DNA from: Anisus vortex
Lineage: Eukaryota; Mollusca; Gastropoda; Planorbidae
NCBI GenBank assembly: GCA_949126835.1
Contig: OX421497.1
Coordinates: forward strand, 5,957,354 to 6,021,353
Direction: 5' to 3'
DNA length: 64,000 bases
Numbering within the stretch: the stretch's first letter is position 1; each line of letters begins with the position of its first letter. Below the pieces are notes generated by a model. The model did not search any database. It worked only from the letters and a program-made list of their open reading frames with translations, and was not told where the DNA came from. Below are positions 44,767 through 55,079 of the stretch, piece by piece. The translations under genes and the position numbers were made by a program.

Positions 44767-45301
44767 ACATTATGTCCGTGTATTTGTCGCATTCGTAAGA
44801 ACCCAAACACGCACACACCAACACACACTGTAATTAAATGAGTCTAATTAAATCCACAAAAAAACAGCACATGTTTTTTAAAAAGCACATTTGAGCTTTC
44901 TATGTGCGTTCGTGCGTGTGTGCGCGCGCTTGTGTGTGTGTGTGTAGTTTGTGACCTGGATTCACTCTCTCTTTCTCTTTATCGAAACTGGCCAACGGGA
45001 AGCGCCGCGACATTTTAGCCTCGATTACTATCCCTCAGTTCATTTCCGGCTAATCGAAACTGCCCTATTCCCCCCCCCCTTTCCCTCTTTTGCGACATTT
45101 AGCATCGATTACCCAATCCGGTGGTGGAGGGTAGAATCGATGCCGAGTGTTAATTCTTGTTCAAACTACGCACAGCGTACATTAGCTACGCTACAAGAAT
45201 AAAAACTAGAGTTACACATTTTTTGAACACGTAAAAACCTCCCACAAACTTCGAATCGCACATATTTAATTTAAACAGACCTTGAAAAGATAGCTCATGC
45301 C
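44767..45301. other. GT tract and unique DNA
   Basis: (GT)n at 44908-44946. 'gcgacattt(t)agc(c/a)tcgatta' occurs twice (about 45006 and 45091). No gene seen. Confidence 0.5.
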
Positions 45302-45557
45302 CAGGGACCTGCAATCTATTGATAATAATTCCAAAAGTAGGATTTCAAATTTCAATTAGCGTGCCAAAAAAACGAAAAGACAACCATCGTCACCAATTCA
45401 TTTCTTGACAAAGACTCGCATTGCATGTTTTTTTTTTATATATTTTTATTATACTTCTATATTTTTTTTAGGGGGGGGAGGGAGAAGATTCCACGTGCCA
45501 TTGAGAATCGCTCTGCGTATTAACTCTGGCACGCGTTCCGCAGGTTGCCGACCCCTG
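45302..45557. mobile_element. T1 hAT element, 256 bp
   Basis: Left 'cagggacctgcaatc', then 'taggatttcaaatttcaatt', a T-rich/G-run insert (45428-45478), 'cattgagaatcgctctgcgt' and right end 'caggttgccgacccctg'. Flanks are not a clean duplication. Confidence 0.82.
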
Positions 45558-45593
45558 GCCTATGCACCCAGTTGCACTTGTTCTTCTTGCCTT

Positions 45594-45674
45594 TTAACCC
45601 TTACAGTCCCGGGCGCGTATATAACGGAACTGAAGGCAGCATAGATAGAAGTAGGTCGGTACGGGAAGGGTTAA
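45594..45674 (+). mobile_element. 81-bp TTAA-flanked MITE, copy 3
   Basis: One substitution relative to copy 1 (tataacgg for tatagcgg). Confidence 0.88.
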
Positions 45675-46040
45675 TTATTTTTTTCCCCATGTATTAGATT
45701 TATTTTGATTTAAGACAGTACGCCAAACCAGCTATATAAAAAAAAACAGGTTTTCACCCACAGGTTTACAATTAATAATAATAATCTGATGACAAAGGGA
45801 AAAAAAACCCACGTTAAAAAACCTATTGTAAATTTAATATTTATGTGTGTGTTTATGTCTTTCTTTCTTTCTTTTTATTTTGTTGAAATAAATCATTTAT
45901 ATTGATATAATTTTTTTTTAAATTTAAAGTAGAAAGAAAATAACAACAACAAGATTAGAGTGTAATTATTTTTGTTTTGCTTTGTTTAGTCATGAAGCAT
46001 CAAGTCTTCAAATAAAGCTCAAATAATCGCTTCTGTATCG
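45675..46040. other. AT-rich DNA, no feature seen
   Basis: (CTTT)-type tract near 45860-45872 only. Confidence 0.5.
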
Positions 46041-46130
46041 GGGGGGGGGGGCAGCGCGTTCGATCGGGCGATCCGAAGGTTCTGGGCTCGAATCCTGGTG
46101 TACAGGCTAGGATTTTTCACTGGACTTGAA
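46041..46130 (+). mobile_element. SINE-A head fragment
   Basis: G run, then 'gatccgaaggttctgggctc', B box 'gctcgaatcctgg', 'gctaggatttttcactggac'. It is cut off at the start of the 63-bp satellite. Confidence 0.75.
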
Positions 46131-46176
46131 GAAGAAAAAAAAAAGAATGTCTTTTCATAGGTGCAAGAGAGAAAAA

Positions 46177-46797
46177 ACAACAGCTCTGCAGACTGGCTAA
46201 TAGAAGAAGAAGAATACCTACGCAATGGTGCAAATAGAATAAACAGCTCTGCAGACTGGCTAGTAGAAGAAGAAGAATACCTACGCAATGGTGCAAAGAG
46301 AATAAACAGATCTGCAGACTGGCTAGTAGAAGAAGAAGAATACCTACGCAATGGTGCAAAGAGAATAAACAGATCTGCAGACTGGCTAGTAGAAGAAGAA
46401 GAATACCTACGCAATGGTGCAAAGAGAATAAACAGATCTGCAGACTGGCTAATAGAAGAAGAAGAATACCTATGCAATGGTGCAAAGAGAACAACCAGCT
46501 CTGCAGAATGGCTAATAGAAGAAGAAGAATACCTATGCAATGGTGCAAAGAGAACAACCAGCTCTGCAGAATGGCTAATAGAAGAAGAAGAATACCTATG
46601 CAATGGTGCAAAGAGAACAACCAGCTCTGCAGAATGGCTAATAGAAGAAGAAGAATACCTATGCAATGGTGCAAAGAGAACAACCAGCTCTGCAGAATGG
46701 CTAATAGAAGAAGAAGAATACCTATGCAATGGTGCAAAGAGAACAACCAGCTCTGCAGAATGGCTAATAGAAGAAGAAGAATACCTATGCCCTATGC
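46177..46797. repeat. 63-bp satellite, ~10 copies, open in several frames
   Basis: The unit contains 'agctctgcagaatggctaat', 'agaagaagaagaataccta' and 'caatggtgcaaagagaa'. Because 63 is divisible by 3, plus frames of 213 and 142 codons and minus frames of 236 and 209 codons stay open. The main plus frame repeats a 21-residue unit such as SSAEWLIEEEEYLCNGAKRT. The first five units are one subtype (DWLVEEEEYLR) and the last five another (EWLIEEEEYLC). I see no promoter, splice signal or homology, so I treat it as satellite rather than gene. Confidence 0.93.
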
Positions 46798-46825
46798 AAT
46801 AGTGGTGGTTTATATTTTTTTTTAT

Positions 46826-47029
46826 AGGTCTTTGAGGTCCAACGGTAGAGCGTCCAGATTGTTACTGCAAATCTCTAGGGTGAGGATTGAACCGGTTTAG
46901 GCGTCCCGTGAGTATGCCCATGTTTTATGTGTACCTGGCATTAGTTGGGATGGGGGCGGGAGAAGATAATATGGCTGGGCATTGTGCTGGCCGTACAATA
47001 CGTGGCCCCGGGAAATGGCGAACGTAGCC
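46826..47029 (+). mobile_element. SINE-A copy interrupted by the hAT/LINE stack
   Basis: tRNA-like head (tccaacggtagagcgtccag, B box ggattgaacc), 'ggcattagttgggatggg', 'ctgggcattgtgctggcc' and 'ggcgaacgtagcc'. The hAT element at 47038 begins just after; the SINE tail seems to resume at 52678 (caccggggtata). Confidence 0.75.
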
Positions 47030-47634
47030 TTATAGACCAGGAGTCTCCAAACTATGGCCCGCGGGCTCTCTGTTCTATTATACTTTAAAAAAAATTATTT
47101 TTATAGGACAATTAATTTAAATCTGTAGCAGGACCAAATAGTTCAGGTCAGGCAGGAGCGACCGTATTTTTATCTAGCCATTGTCCGCAAGGTCTAGTTT
47201 CATGTATTGTATAAACATGGGTGGGGCCGCCAGTCGCAATGACAAAGAGCGTGTTTGATTTTATGAATAGAGATAGAGAGGGAGTGTCAAAACTGAACAG
47301 GACAGGGCCATCATTGTTCTCGTTATCCACACCGACGACCGGGAAAACACCCTCCCAGCCCCACCCATTGACGGACCCTCGAAGCCACAAGCGACTGGAA
47401 TGTTTGGACAAAGGGATAGGAGAGAGATACGTGACTTTAAAGTCCACCCACTCCTTTCTCATTGGTCCATGTTATATTTCGTGGGTAGATCTTCCTTCTG
47501 TAAAAACGCCCCAAACACGACTTTACGCACTTATTTCCTTATGGATTTTAGTTGTAACAAGTGATTATAGATCTAAAATGTACTATGATAGATGAACATT
47601 ACTGATTTTGCAATTTAGTATAAATAAAGATGGA

Positions 47635-47787
47635 TAATTTACTAGAATAAACTAATTTGACTGATTTTTAAATTTATTTTCATTAAATATTGTTAATTTA
47701 CTAGAATAAACTAATTTGACTGATTTTTAAATTTATTTTCATTAAATATTGTTAATTTACTATAATAAACTAATTTGACTGTTTTAG
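47635..47787. repeat. 62-bp tandem repeat, ~2.5 copies
   Basis: 'aatttactagaataaactaa' and 'tttgactgatttttaaattt' repeat at 62-bp spacing. Confidence 0.92.
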
Positions 47788-47864
47788 TAATTTAGCTTAA
47801 TTATTAATCAATATAAGCCTATTGTGATAATTACGGTATACAAACACTCAAAATCTGCTCATGA

Positions 47865-48062
47865 CCTTCTTAATCGGGCTTTGGCCCATCGCCCCTGGCC
47901 ATCTATTCATGAACTTCTTAATTGGGCTTTGGCCGATCGCCCCTGGCCATTTCGCGATCTGGCCGGCCAAGGTCCGAAATCAAGAACAGATCGGGCTTTG
48001 GCCGGTCAGATGTGATGTGATATTGGCCACTTCGCGATCTGGCCGACTTCGGGCTTTGGCCG
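47865..48062. repeat. Short GC-rich repeats inside the hAT element
   Basis: 'cttcttaatcgggctttggc' recurs 48 bp later. 'cgggctttggcc' occurs four times and 'cacttcgcgatctggcc'-type twice. Unusually GC-rich for the area. Confidence 0.85.
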
Positions 48063-48179
48063 TAACATATCAAATACAATATTTTATTCGTCTACTTTAA
48101 CTTACACAATTAAGGTAATTAGTGTCTAAAGTCTTAACATTATTTCGGTACTCAAGATGAAGATCTAACACTTATTATA

Positions 48180-48510
48180 ATTATAATATTGTGATCTCGG
48201 TTTACTGAGATGTCCTTTAATGTGTTTATAGAGATTTCAAAATCCGAAGATAGTACCGTTAAGCGGAATAGATACGTAGTAATCAGACAAACTGTGTAGT
48301 TAATGTAATGTTTGAAAATATACATAGAAATTCTTTAGTCATAAAATATTTTTATAATTTTCAAATACTTTTTAAAGTTTGTTCATTTCAAAGTTATAAC
48401 TTGTAAGCCGTTAATTTTTTTTATAAAAGAAAAACATACTAAAACTATTAGCGCAAAAAATGCTTTAATTATCTCCCTTTAATAAAAAAAAATCGTTTCC
48501 ACATTTGATT
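48180..48510 (+). repeat. Block shared with the hAT at 59205
   Basis: 'tttactgagatgtcctttaa', 'atagatacgtagtaatcaga', 'aaattctttagtcataaaat' and 'taattatctccctttaat' match 59580-59880 in the same order and orientation. The two host elements have different termini, so this is either an independent old repeat or a segment exchanged between hAT elements. Confidence 0.75.
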
Positions 48511-49004
48511 CAATAGCGATGCCAGCACGTTAGACGATATGTTTTGTATTTTAAAAAAAGATTACAAACTTATTTTTATTTCTTTATAAGTGTAAGTTGA
48601 ACCAAAAGCTGAAAGTAGAAGAGCGAATGCTTATCAGTTGAGAATAGCAGATGACTTTCCTAAGCTAAGAAGCTTCCTTTCAGATTTTTTCCGCAAACGG
48701 GCACATTTGGATGCCAATTTTTGAAAAGTTTTTGAAAGTCTTGCCTTTGGTTAGAACACTTTGAATACTTTGATGTACTTCTGAAAAAGCCTTAACTATC
48801 TATCTAAATATATGCCTTAATATAGGGATGTACATGCACTAAAATGTTTTGAAATTGATTTCACGGCAAGATATATGTCCAGTTTCAATAATAATAATAA
48901 ATAATAATAATAATGAGCACTTTTATAGCGCAACTATCCATGCTATAATAGCATGCTCAGTGCGCTGTCATGACATAGATACAAGAGCACAAATTAGACA
49001 ATGA

Positions 49005-52000
49005 TTACTTAAACATATAGGACTTTAGGTTCTTTTTAAAAGACTTTGCTTCAGTTTGCCTTAGTGAAATAGGCAAATTGTTCCATAATACGGGCGCCAC
49101 CGCCTCAAAGGCGCGCACTCCAAAGGTTTTCTTTCTACGTCCAATAAGACTGGGAGTCCTAAGTAATGACTTTTCACTTGAACGGAGATCTCTTGCTGGA
49201 ACATATGTTGTAAGAATGTTTTGAAGATAGCTAGGTGCAGTGCCATCCAATCAGCTGAATGCCAGGGAAAGAAGCTTAAATTCAATTCGCTTTTGCACGG
49301 GGAGCCAGTGGAGATCCCTAAGTATAGGGGTGATGTGAGCGGACCTCTCGACCAGAGATACTATACGTGCAGCATTGTTCTGCACCTTCTGGAGTCTCTC
49401 AATCTGCTTTTTTGGAATCCCCCACAAGCAGCTGTTGCAGTAATCAAGTCTTGAGAGAATAAGAGAGACGGCAACAGCATTTGCTGTTTTCTTGTTTAGA
49501 TGAGGTCGCAATTGACCTAAGGCTCGTAATTGCATAGAGCATGCCCGGACGTCAGAGCTGACATGGGTAGTCATTGAAAGTTTACTGTCAATAAACAAGC
49601 CAAGATCTTTTACATAGTCAGATAAGGTAATTTCAGCAGTGCCAACTTTTATTGCTTCTAGCTTAGAGGTTTTAAGTTTAGCATGAGACCCACACAATAT
49701 TGCCACTGTTTTATCATCATTTAGCTTTAGCCTATTTTCCACCATCCACGATTTCACTGACAGGCAGCAGTCTTCAAGAGATTTTACAGCCGCAGCACAG
49801 GAAGCAGGATCAGGATTGAAACTAATGTATAATTCCGTGTCGTCAGCAAATAGCTTACGATTTACGCCATGGGTACTAATGATTTTGCCGAGTTTACTAG
49901 TATAGATAGAGAATAGTATAGGTCCCAATACAGAGCCTTGTGGTACTCCGCACCTCAGTGGTGTGCTCTGCGAAGAAGCTTGTTTTACCACAACATATTG
50001 GGTCCTATCCTCCAAATAAGACGTGAACCACCGCAGCGCATTACCCGTGATGCCCATCTCCTTTTTAAGCCTGGCTAGAAGAAGCTCATGATCAATTACG
50101 TCGAAAGCTGCACTTAAGTCAAGCAACACTAATAGTGATAGTTCGCCACGATCAGCACTACAAAGTACATCATTTAGGACTCGCAGAAGTGCTGTTTCGC
50201 AACTGTGGCCATGACGATAGGCAGATTGGAACGGGTCAAGTAGATTATTAGCATTAAGATGCTGCACAAGTTGTTGCGACACAACTCTCTCAAGTATTTT
50301 AGAAATAAAGGAGAGATTTGAGACCGGGCGATAGTTATTGCAGTCATTCATATCTAAGCTAATTTTCTTCAGGAGGGGCTTAATGATCGCCGTTTTGAAT
50401 GGGCGTGGAATTTTGGCAGACAGTAGGCAGGTGTTTATAATACGTACAAACACAGGAAGTAGAATGTCCATGCATGTCAGCACAATTTTGGTAGGGATGG
50501 GGTCAACAGTGGAATATGTAGGTTTAGATGATAGAATAATACGTTTAAGTCCTTCCTCACAAACAGGGATGAGTTCCACTAATGGGATACCTGCGAAGAC
50601 ATCATCCACTAGGGGCAAAGAATCACGCTCTTCAAAGCTTTTCCTAATTTTCTCGACTTTGTCAGTGAAGAATTTGCTAAGTGTTTCCGCTGCTTTCTCA
50701 CTGCTCATGTCAGGCAGAACGGGGGTTTCAGATCTTTTTCCAAGAAGATCATTGACAATGGAGAACATCTTGCGTGAGTCTGTTCCTGCAGACTTTAGAA
50801 GAGATTGAATATGAACCGACTTTTCATGCCTGATCACTTGAGCGAACCTATTTCTTTCTTTCCGAAATATTTTTTTGTCACATTCAAGTCGAGTTCTTCT
50901 CCAACGCTTTTCAGCTAAACGACGGATTGACTTCGCTTTCCGAACTAAAGGGGAGTACCAATAGGAGTCCGGTCTGTCACTAACAAGTTTTTCCGTCACT
51001 GGGGCGTAGTCATCCAGTAAAGTGGAGAGAGTCTGGTTGTACAGGAGGACCAGGTTTTCAGGATCACTTGATTGTGACTTAACCAATTCTGATTTAGTAA
51101 GACTATCGCGAAAAGAATACATATCGATATTCTTAAGATTCCTCGTCTTTATCTTTTTTCTCCCAGCAACTGGTCTTTTCATATTTGTCTTTAACCGCAC
51201 AAGGAAGTGATCAGACAGAAGGAGGTCCTCAACACTCACAGAGTGGACAAATACCGGTATGTCAGATCTAGAGACCACCCAATCTAGGATGTGTCCAGCT
51301 CTGTGCGTTGGTTTGGAAACATGCTGAGTTAAGTCAGCAGAGTCAAATAATTGCTTAAGCTGATGAGTGTGGTTGTTTTCTGGATCATCCCAGTGGAAAT
51401 TAAAGTCACCTAAGATCAGTAAGCTCTTGTTTTTGATAGATGATACAAGGTTCCCAAAATCGTCATGAAAACTGCTTTCCTTTAACTGATTTGCGACAGA
51501 AGGCGGAGGTCTATATATAACAATGATTAGAACAGTTTGTTTGCCTTGGGAGATCACGAAGTTCATGCATTCAAATGAGGAGTAGTTCATATCGTTACAA
51601 AGCCTCACAGTCAAGGCAGATCGATAGATCACTGCTAAGCCCCCACCACGTTGACCAGTAGAGCGGGGCTTTTGAAAAAAGACATAGCCAGTAGGCGTCA
51701 TCTCTCTAATTGCTGGTTCATCACCCCCCTCATGCAGCCAAGTCTCCGTGATGATCATAATATCAAGTGATTTTTCAATGATAAGGTCATTGATGAGGAT
51801 AGCTTTCTTTACTGAGGACTGCGCATTTAGAATACCTATCGTGACATTACTAACTGTAGATATTGTATGGATGTCATCTTCTATCTGCTTGGGTAATGTT
51901 TGTGAGAGGGAAAGGACATCCTCGGAGCACGACAGCGGTTTGCCATGCCAAATACGATGCAAACGACCAGCTCTCGTTCCTCTTCTTTTCGGTATGTGAA

Positions 52001-52151
52001 CCCCTACACCAGGCCGGCGAGTAGAAGGATAAATACTGTTTGTAGTATGTATTAACACTTGAAGCAGAATATTATAAGCAGATAGATGGTGCCTGATAGT
52101 TGACAATATAATAAAGGCAGATAAGAAAATAACTAGTGTGGCAGTCGTCAT
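49005..52151 (-). pseudogene. LINE endonuclease-reverse transcriptase with one in-frame stop
   Basis: The frame is open from 52334; I prefer the ATG at 52149-52151 because earlier codons lie in the repeated 5' region. The protein would nick target DNA and copy the LINE RNA at that nick. Residues counted from the 52334 start show an APE-type endonuclease at about 165-380 (LNAQS 169-173, TETWL 196-200, YRPP 274-277, GDFNFHW 309-315, SDH 374-376). The reverse transcriptase follows at about 600-900 (LLDLSAAFD, GVPQGSVLGP, FADD 829-832). The C-terminal block is RDLHWLPV..RI. An in-frame TGA at 49251-49253 then interrupts 'LAFS-stop-LDGTAPSYL'. The same frame continues to 49005 through the usual ending (LRSS, RAFEAVAPVLWNNLP, FKKNLK). 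All catalytic motifs that I can identify are intact, so it is one substitution from full length. A basic segment (PKRRGTRAG) precedes the endonuclease. Confidence 0.95.
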
Positions 52152-52153
52152 CT

Positions 52154-52246
52154 CTTTGTTTACAAATAGTGGTGACGGTAGAGTTATCAAGCGTAGCGAG
52201 ATAGAACACAGTACACTTTGTTTACAAATAGTGTTGACGGTAGAGT
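52154..52246 (-). repeat. 31-bp direct repeat in LINE 5' region
   Basis: 'actctaccgtca(a/c)cactat' and 'ttgtaaacaaag' occur at 52154-52184 and 52216-52246 (62-bp period). Tandem 5' UTR units are common in LINEs and may carry promoter activity; that is inference. Confidence 0.85.
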
Positions 52247-52384
52247 AAATGAAAATGCATTTCAGTGGCCTTTGTAAATGCAAGTTCAACTCACTTAAAT
52301 TTGTCTCTATGTCATTCAGAAACATGGCCTTCAACAGTCAGTTTTCCTCATTCAGAAACATAAACTTTTGTTGTTTGCTTTTTT

Positions 52385-52485
52385 CATCAATAAAAAAAAA
52401 TCTTGGAGATCTCTCGCGTGCCATTGAAAATCGCTCTGCGTGCCAAGTTTGTTTCGCACGCGTGCCTTAGGTTGCCGACCCGTGA
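52385..52485 (+). mobile_element. T1 hAT element, right half only
   Basis: 'gtgccattgaaaatcgctct', 'gcgtgccaag', 'cacgcgtgcc' and end 'aggttgccgacccgtg'. Lies inside the larger hAT element. Confidence 0.75.
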
Positions 52486-52689
52486 TGTAGTGTATCAATG
52501 TGTTATCAAATAATAACTAAAATAAAACTATTACATAAATAATTAAAAATAACATCCACGTTTTGATTTTTTTTTACTTGGACCTCGAGTGTGTAGTCGC
52601 CCCCCCCCCCCCCCAACTGATGTGTGATAGATATTGCGGCCCTCGGGCTGAAAAATTTGGAGACCCCTTTTATAGACCACCGGGGTATA

Positions 52690-53088
52690 AAAAGGATACC
52701 TATATAACGCTGAAAAAAACTAAAATATGGCTAAATATGAAAGTTGCTGGTGTGGCTAAATTTAACGAGACAATTACCTCAAGTCAAGTATCACACGGCC
52801 GTCCTAAAAACTACAATCGGGGATTGAATAAACGGAACGAAAATAAAAACCGCAGCTTAATTCACGCGCCACGCTCCGGTCAACGTTTTTAATCAATCAA
52901 AGGGAGAGGTCGAACGTTGGTGCCAGGGATGGCGGGTAGGGGAAACCGGGGCTTCCATTTCGATCTGCTGTCTGGTTGTCACTCCTCGGGGGCGCGGCAG
53001 ATGACCGGTTTTGGAAGGGGGCGTCCAAGAATCAGAGAGGGCGTTTACTGCACCCGCGACGTATCAGGGCAGCTATGTGAGCTAGCAG
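52690..53088. other. Unique DNA, GC-richer 52910-53080
   Basis: Frames of 95-109 codons here have no recognised domain and run into the GA tract. Confidence 0.4.
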
Positions 53089-53137
53089 AGGAGAGAGAGA
53101 GAGAGAGAGAAGATGAGATGGGAATAGGAACATACAT

Positions 53138-53168
<31 letters not shown>

Positions 53169-53431
53169 ACAGAAAGAAAAGTAGGCAATGAGAGAAAGTC
53201 ATAGAGAAACTGAGAGAGGTGGTGCAGAAAGAATAGAAGAGAACGAGAGACAGACAAAGAGTAATAAACATGTATGGAGAGATCAGGATTTAGAAATATG
53301 TAAAGAAAGACCTAGACAGTAAAATATAACAAGAGAGAAAATGCGAAAGAGATAAAAATAAAGAATTATATATAAAGAGAGAGAGAAGAAAAAGAAAAGA
53401 AACATAGAGGAAGAGCGGGAAAGTTAGAAAA
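53089..53431. repeat. (GA)n tracts
   Basis: Two (GA)n blocks (53089-53111 and 53138-53163) and a GA-rich continuation. Confidence 0.9.
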
Positions 53432-53512
53432 TTAACCCTTACAGTCCCGGGCGCGTATATAGCGGAACTGAAGGCAGCATAGATAGAAGTAGGTCGGTAT
53501 GGGAAGGGTTAA
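53432..53512 (+). mobile_element. 81-bp TTAA-flanked MITE, copy 4
   Basis: One substitution relative to copy 1 (ggtatggg for ggtacggg). Confidence 0.88.
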
Positions 53513-53791
53513 AGAAAGATAGAGTGAGCGAGAACAACAGAGAGAAACAACGGTGCAGAAAGAGGGAGAGGAGGGAGGGGGAGGAGTTCAATATGAAGAA
53601 CTCGATAGGCTATAACTATAATCTAACTTTGGTTGGTAAGTAAACGGCTGATAAACGTGACCGTGTTTTAGGTGTTTTAGCTTTAGGTATTCTAAGTATG
53701 AAGCATTCTAAATATACTCTAAGAAGAGCATCGCATATGAAGAGCATATTATTATGTATAATAATAGCTTCACGCATGTCTTACATAATAA
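53513..53791. other. GA-rich then AT-rich DNA, no feature seen
   Basis: No gene or repeat match beyond short 'aagagcat' duplications near 53720-53750. Confidence 0.5.
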
Positions 53792-54606
53792 CAAAGACTA
53801 TAATAAGATGGACAGCTTGCTATAATTGTTAGAGGTTATATTATTTCTATTTTTACTCCCTTTCTTTTAACTCGTACCGTCTGTCTGTCTGTCTGCTTGA
53901 TAGCAAAACTTTGTATCGATTTTTCGACCACTTCCCGTCGTCCAATCGAGCTGAAACTTGGACAGCAGACTTGTCCCGCCTAACAATACATTCTATCAAA
54001 TTTTCAGCATCATAGCCTTTGGGTTAGTCACGAAATCTTTCGACCAATTTGCGAATCGAGGAACATATTCCACGTCCAACATGGCTGCCTCTACCGGAAG
54101 AGACGGCCTTAAATAAACTTTTCGGATATGTTCGTTTTTACGAAATAAATAGAATGAAAACGACACAATATAGCCGAAACAAAGCGAGTTATCTTTTTAT
54201 GGTTTTTGCGGCCAAAGCTGGAAAAAAAAAAGGATGCGCAAAATTTTAGTGTGGAAATTCATAAGGTATGATATCACTTATATCACTTTAATCTATCCAA
54301 ATGTAAATTTAATTTAAACTTAGTTTACAAAGAAAGGGAGTATAATAAAAACTTTGTTTTTATGGGTTAGTTTATTACCATGCTCATTACCAATAAGGCT
54401 GTCTTGAATGACTTCTACGCTTCTACGATTGCATTAAAACGTTTCCACTGTATACAACTTTCGATTTCAGTCTTAATTTTCCATGAAGAAAAATCATCAT
54501 AGCGAATTACTAAACCGGAAGTCTGGAGGACTTGGTGCGATCGTAAGTGCTTAAAGTTATCAAATAGAAATATTAAAGCAAGCGGTCCATCCTATTATAG
54601 TATTTG
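53792..54606. mobile_element. Repeat D, long copy (815 bp)
   Basis: Starts 'caaagactataataagatgg' and ends in the inverse 'gcggtccatcctattatagt' plus atttg. The right ~240 bp match 24583-24868 (including 'aataaggctgtcttgaatga' and 'cggaagtctggaggacttgg'). Inside are (GTCT)n at 53879-53894 and 'ttcgaccacttcccgtcg'/'cgagctgaaacttggacagc'. No transposase; superfamily not assigned. Confidence 0.7.
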
Positions 54607-54687
54607 ATAATATATAGAGTCATAGAGAAAACGATGGTAAAAATATTTCACACACAAAATAGTTCTAAAATGGTAATGCTATTTGAC

Positions 54688-54852
54688 TTATCCGTTTACA
54701 GACGTTCCTTCTAGATAGAAGATTATTACGTCCACTAGGCCCAAAACTCCCGCAGGGCGACAGAGATCCGTCGGTGGCAGGGATAGAACCCGCGACCTGT
54801 CAGTTGGTTTTTGGTTGACAGTCCGGTGAACTAACCGCTGGACCAGCCGGCT
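54688..54852 (-). mobile_element. SINE-B, complete copy
   Basis: All SINE-B segments are present in reverse order, including 'gacagagatccgtcggtggc', missing in some copies. Confidence 0.9.
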
Positions 54853-54866
54853 TCACAAATCTACAT

Positions 54867-55079
54867 CAGGGTTCGGCAATCTATGTACCGCTTGTCAGAC
54901 TTGGCACGCAGAGCGATTTCTAATGGCACGCGGAAGCTCTCAAAAACGGCAATTTTATTGTCTTCTTCAAGAAATAGAGGGCTAGATCAGGGATGACTCT
55001 TGGGCTGTTGGCGCGCTGAATGAATGAATTAGAGAACCGACTTGCGGCACACAATTATCAAAAGGTTGCCGACCCCTTG
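54867..55079. mobile_element. T1 hAT element, 213 bp
   Basis: Ends cagggttcggcaatc and aaggttgccgaccccttg. Flanks atctacat / ctttacat match at 6 of 8 bases. Inserted 15 bp from the SINE-B head. Confidence 0.85.

Larger units (their letters stand above)
48888..52250 (-). mobile_element. CR1/L2-clade LINE, near-complete
   Basis: On the minus strand: a short 5' region with a 31-bp direct repeat, one long open frame (endonuclease plus reverse transcriptase), then a ~115-bp 3' region with 'gttgcgctataaaagtgctc' and a (TTA)n tail at 48888-48914. The gcgctat..aagtgctc element followed by TTA/TAA repeats is typical of L2-like LINEs. The 5' boundary is uncertain and no target duplication was found. 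No separate first ORF is seen. Confidence 0.85.
47038..52669. mobile_element. hAT element of 5.6 kb, interrupted by a LINE
   Basis: Left end caggagtctccaaactatgg and ggcccgcgggc; right end ggccctcgggctg...ttggagaccccttt in inverse form. Perfect 8-bp ttatagac duplications lie at 47030-47037 and 52670-52677. Ends of this CAGGGGTC(T/C)CCAAA type belong to the hAT superfamily. The non-LINE part carries no transposase, so it was non-autonomous before the LINE landed. Its last base (t instead of g) is mutated. Confidence 0.88.

Noticed and set aside
46019..46802. Open frames of 209-236 codons on both strands
   Set aside because: They follow from the 63-bp satellite having a length divisible by three; both strands being open argues against coding.
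47221..47595. 124-codon plus frame inside the large hAT element
   Set aside because: No similarity to a transposase region and no conserved motif; left as non-coding.
53792..53800. 8-bp duplication at the repeat D ends
   Set aside because: The AT-rich flanks cataataa and ataatata align only with a one-base shift, not convincing.
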